The notes under the pieces: model-generated
The model's input: the letters and a program-made list of their open reading frames with translations, nothing else
Told to the model about the DNA's origin: nothing
Database searches by the model: none
Translations under genes and position numbers: made by a program
Assembly (NCBI GenBank): GCA_965243545.1
Contig: OZ251573.1
Span: 930,001 to 994,000 of the forward strand
Length of the DNA stretch: 64,000 nt
Source of the DNA: CATQHW01 sp965243545
GTDB taxonomy: Bacteria > Spirochaetota > Spirochaetia > SZUA-6 > Bin103
Direction: 5' to 3'
Part shown: piece after piece, positions 62,201 through 64,000 of the stretch
Position numbering within the stretch: position 1 is the stretch's first letter
Layout: every line of letters begins with the position of its first letter

Positions 62201-64000
62201 AGCGGCAACGGCGGATGGCCCCGTCTGGCGCTCACCATCGGCGCGAACACGCGGCAAGTGCCGTGGAACCATGCGGCCTACAGCATCGCGCCGTACCGCT
62301 ACAGCTACACGGTGACGGCCAGCGATTGGGACGGCGACGGCATCAGCATCGGCGCGGACGCCCTGACCCTGCCGGCCGGCTCCCACCTGAAGGGCAACGG
62401 CAACGTTCCGGCGGTCCTCTCGCTCGGGACGCACGCCATCGCCGACGACTCCGGCCACACGGTGCGGGACGGCGCGCCGGCTTTCGGAACCGTGGCGGCG
62501 CGGCCCTACCTGCTCAACGTGGCGGTGAGCGACGAGCTGCCGGAAGCGACCGGCGGCGACGCGCCGGTCACCTACGCGCTCACCGGGCCGGGGACGTCGG
62601 CGACGCTGTCCCTGCCCGTCGGCCTCTCCTGGGAGGCGGACACGCGCACGCTCTCCGGCGCGCCCCAGAGCGAAACGGCGGCGGCCTCCTATACGCTCAC
62701 CGCCACCGACACCGACGGCGATACGGCGACCGCGGCCTTCGACCTGTCGGTGGTGACCGACCCGGTGGTGACCGGCCTCACCATCACCTCCGGCCCGGCG
62801 TCCGGCGACACCTACGCCGCCGGCGAGACGATCACCGCCGATGTCACCTTCGACCAGGTGCTGACGGTGACCGGCGCGCCGCAGCTGGCCCTGTCGGTCG
62901 GGGACGCCACCCGGCAGGCGGCGGGGAGCCACGTCACCGGCGAGAGCAAGCTCTCGTTCAGCTACACGCTGGGGACCGCCGACCGGGACGCGGACGGTAT
63001 TTCCATCGCCGCCGGCGCCCTCACCCTGAACGGCGCCACCGTCCGCAACGCCAAGGGCGAGGACGCGCGCCTGGGGCTCGGCGCCAACGCCCTGGCCGCG
63101 CAGACCGGCCACAAGGTCTCCGCCCCGCCGCAGATCACCGGGGTGGAGCTCCACTCGAACCGGCTGCGGTGCTGCTGGGGCGTCCAGCCGGACGGCTGGG
63201 CGGACTCCCGGCAGACCGACCACAACCGGTACCCCCCGTCCCTGGTGTACGTCGAAGTGACGTTCGATCAGACCGTGGCCGTTTCCGGCGCGCCGCACGT
63301 CGCGCTCGGCATCGGCTCCGCCACCCGCCAAGCGGTCTACGATTCGTTCCTCAGCCGGATCCTGGCGAACCGCGCGCACCAGCCCGGCGACGTGAACGTC
63401 GCCGGGTTCTACTACGAGCTGCAGCCCGGCGACCACGACGGCGACGGCGTATCGGTGGCCGCCGACGCGCTGACGCTCGGCAGCGGCGACATCCGCGACG
63501 CCGAGGGCGAGGACGCCGTGATCGGCCTCGGCTCCCACGCCATCACCAACGACTCGGACCTGCGCGTGGCGGACACGGCGCCCTCCTTCGCGGCGTCCGC
63601 CGGATCGACGCGGCGTTACCTGCTGAACCTGCGGGCGAACGACCGGCTGCCGGCGGCGACCGGCGGCGACGGGACCGTGACCTACGCGCTGACCGGGCCG
63701 GGCGCGGTCACGACGCTGCGCCTGCCGTCCGGCCTTGCCTGGAGCGCCGCCACGCAGACGATCTCCGGCACGCCGACCACCGCCGCGGCCGCGGCCGCCT
63801 ACACCCTCACCGCCACCGACGCCGACGGCGACGCGGCGGCGGTCACCTTCCAACTTGCGGTGGTGACCGACCCGGTGGTGACCGACGTCGCCATCACCTC
63901 CAACCCGGCGTCCGGGGACGCCTACGACGCCGGCGAGACGATCACGGTCGACGTCACCTTCGACCAGACGGTCACGGTGGAGGGGACGCCGAACCTGGCG
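59228..64000 (+). CDS. Giant secreted repeat protein with Ig-like/He_PIG domains, cut by window edge
   Basis: An open frame of 1591 codons without a stop to the last base of the window. The N-terminal signal peptide is VAAAVLCAALLSLPATAVAQ. Nine repeats of a ~110-residue domain follow, starting near 59350, 60020, 60680, 61340, 61735, 62100, 62770, 63140 and 63880. Each has YxxGExI.V.VTF, PVTVTGAPRLAL.IG, F.Y.V and D.DADGISI...ALTLNG. At five places a ~95-residue putative-Ig (He_PIG) module is inserted, with VTYALTGPG, SGTP and YTLTATDADGDA. The DADGD segments could bind calcium. Such proteins are large surface or secreted adhesion-type proteins; the C-terminal anchor is outside the window. 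Confidence 0.9.
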   Translation, partial: MGMVKGLRRSVEGMGVAAAVLCAALLSLPATAVAQTGAPEVRGVYVTSSPSKASETEFRPYEQGDHVDVQVLFSQAVTVTGAPRLALTIGSRTRHAAFRSVSGGNVFFRYEVMGGDRDADGISVAADALTLNGGAIRAGGVAAALGLGSHALGNQANHRVDGGWPTYGGVAQPAYAFTRGTRGSFTLPAAADANSWTTYALAAAPALPGGLSFDPATRVLSGAPEVGMAKTAYTLNVLHLAGLERRVLADSLTFTVTAAGTTPAVSGVSIASSPAGGTSYATGENIDVEVTFNYPVTVTGAPRLALGIGSATRQAAYRTHGGSKVSFRYPVAAADVDRDGISIAAGALTLNGGGIEASNVAAALGLGSHAISNDSGHQVNDPQPSFGTATVADRHWTAGTAASLQLPQATGGDGTVTYALTGPGAVTSLSLPQGVVWTAATRTISGTPGAAAAAASYTWTATDGDGDTARLAFDVTVAAANAPKPMGLTFFTQPGFEGNYVAGERITPIIQFNQLVTVTGSPQLEIDVGGAVRKVPCHSSCREGDVNVLSFQYTVTSSDFDGDGISIRAGALSLNGGTVVGADAAAVPASLAIAAYAKINAAGHTVRDTQPSFSRTAGAAARTLAKDAATATTLPAAKDGDGALTYTISPALPAGLAMGSARPAITGTPTSAGATTHTLTATDADGDAATLGPFTITVVDGAPAVSDVTIVSKPYANGAYGLKELIRVTVKFDRPINGGNLFNSKLVLDVGGTTREARRDGFHGGGILYKYAVQAADRDADGISIGTDALVLNGAAITDSATGVAASTVLGTHAITNAAAHQVDGSVATPLAVEAVSIISTPAGSDGYDVGEEINVRVTFSRPVRINGSPRLALAIGDDVRQASASTFNGGSEWEGLGFSYTVTANDRDADGVSVGASALTHNGATIRDADGTDAALGLGTHAITNASAHKVYTPARVTGVTISSNPGANGTYDVGETIDVDLSWSQRVVHSGNGGWPRLALTIGANTRQVPWNHAAYSIAPYRYSYTVTASDWDGDGISIGADALTLPAGSHLKGNGNVPAVLSLGTHAIADDSGHTVRDGAPAFGTVAARPYLLNVAVSDELPEATGGDAPVTYALTGPGTSATLSLPVGLSWEADTRTLSGAPQSETAAASYTLTATDTDGDTATAAFDLSVVTDPVVTGLTITSGPASGDTYAAGETITADVTFDQVLTVTGAPQLALSVGDATRQAAGSHVTGESKLSFSYTLGTADRDADGISIAAGALTLNGATVRNAKGEDARLGLGANALAAQTGHKVSAPPQITGVELHSNRLRCCWGVQPDGWADSRQTDHNRYPPSLVYVEVTFDQTVAVSGAPHVALGIGSATRQAVYDSFLSRILANRAHQPGDVNVAGFYYELQPGDHDGDGVSVAADALTLGSGDIRDAEGEDAVIGLGSHAITNDSDLRVADTAPSFAASAGSTRRYLLNLRANDRLPAATGGDGTVTYALTGPGAVTTLRLPSGLAWSAATQTISGTPTTAAAAAAYTLTATDADGDAAAVTFQLAVVTDPVVTDVAITSNPASGDAYDAGETITVDVTFDQTVTVEGTPNLA

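Noticed and set aside
59183..63853. A 1556-codon open frame on the minus strand
   Set aside because: It is the antisense shadow of the giant repeat protein; its Arg/Gly/His-rich composition fits no protein, while the plus frame has a signal peptide and clear domain repeats.

Overview
The window is a high-GC (roughly 70 percent by eye) bacterial chromosome segment with dense genes and many ATGA, GTGA and TGATG start-stop overlaps. The mix includes an orphan BREX-2-type PglX, AAA-ATPase/DUF1703 and DUF1640-like genes in several copies, a NHLP-type RiPP precursor locus, sugar-catabolism enzymes (mannonate dehydratase, DUF4038 hydrolase, Gfo/Idh, TIM-barrel epimerase), 2-oxoglutarate oxygenases and a giant Ig-like repeat protein. 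This resembles metagenome-derived marine or sponge-associated bacteria, perhaps a high-GC Spirochaetota lineage. No rRNA or tRNA is present to settle the taxon, so that assignment is only inference.

Layout. 1-5.8 kb: a cut-off AAA ATPase gene whose start lies in a perfect palindrome, PglX, and an AAA ATPase with a C-terminal nuclease-like domain. 5.9-10.7 kb: a compact, translationally coupled RiPP-like operon on the minus strand (NHLP precursor, protein of an unrecognised family, small ORF, JmjC oxygenase), partly duplicated in tandem; the second copy is decayed. 10.7-13.6 kb: a GT-C membrane glycosyltransferase running into the operon. 13.8-16.8 kb: a truncated ISL3 transposase, two tandem terpene-cyclase-fold proteins and a small membrane protein. 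16.8-20.3 kb: a btuCFD-like importer behind a clear cobalamin riboswitch. 20.3-25.8 kb: topA, a PhyH oxygenase and an ABC exporter. 25.8-39 kb: sugar and dehydrogenase genes, an AT-rich repeat array, an AlbA/DNA methyltransferase pair, a macrodomain protein, RtcB with a MoaD-like neighbour, and GPP34. 38.8-42.7 kb: three DUF1640-like paralogues around a DUF1703 ATPase, then an HNH relic. 42.8-49.3 kb: an oxidoreductase pair, a molybdate importer with fused ModB-ModC, and a solute-binding protein. 49.4-55.2 kb: a GDP-heptose/6-deoxyheptose operon ending in a third member of the unrecognised family. 55.3-59.1 kb: a ROK regulator split by an IS110 element, and a LysR regulator. 59.2 kb to the end: a giant secreted repeat protein, cut by the window edge.

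Two things stand out. First, the 5.9-10.7 kb locus looks like an undescribed RiPP type: a NHLP leader with a GG site, a 35-residue core without Cys, a JmjC hydroxylase, and an unrecognised protein family that also closes the GDP-heptose operon. Second, the IS110 element carries a bridge-RNA candidate in its upstream noncoding end. Its two predicted donor guides match the two element termini, and its predicted target loop carries a C-run and a G-run, fitting the poly(G)/poly(C) tract into which the element has inserted.
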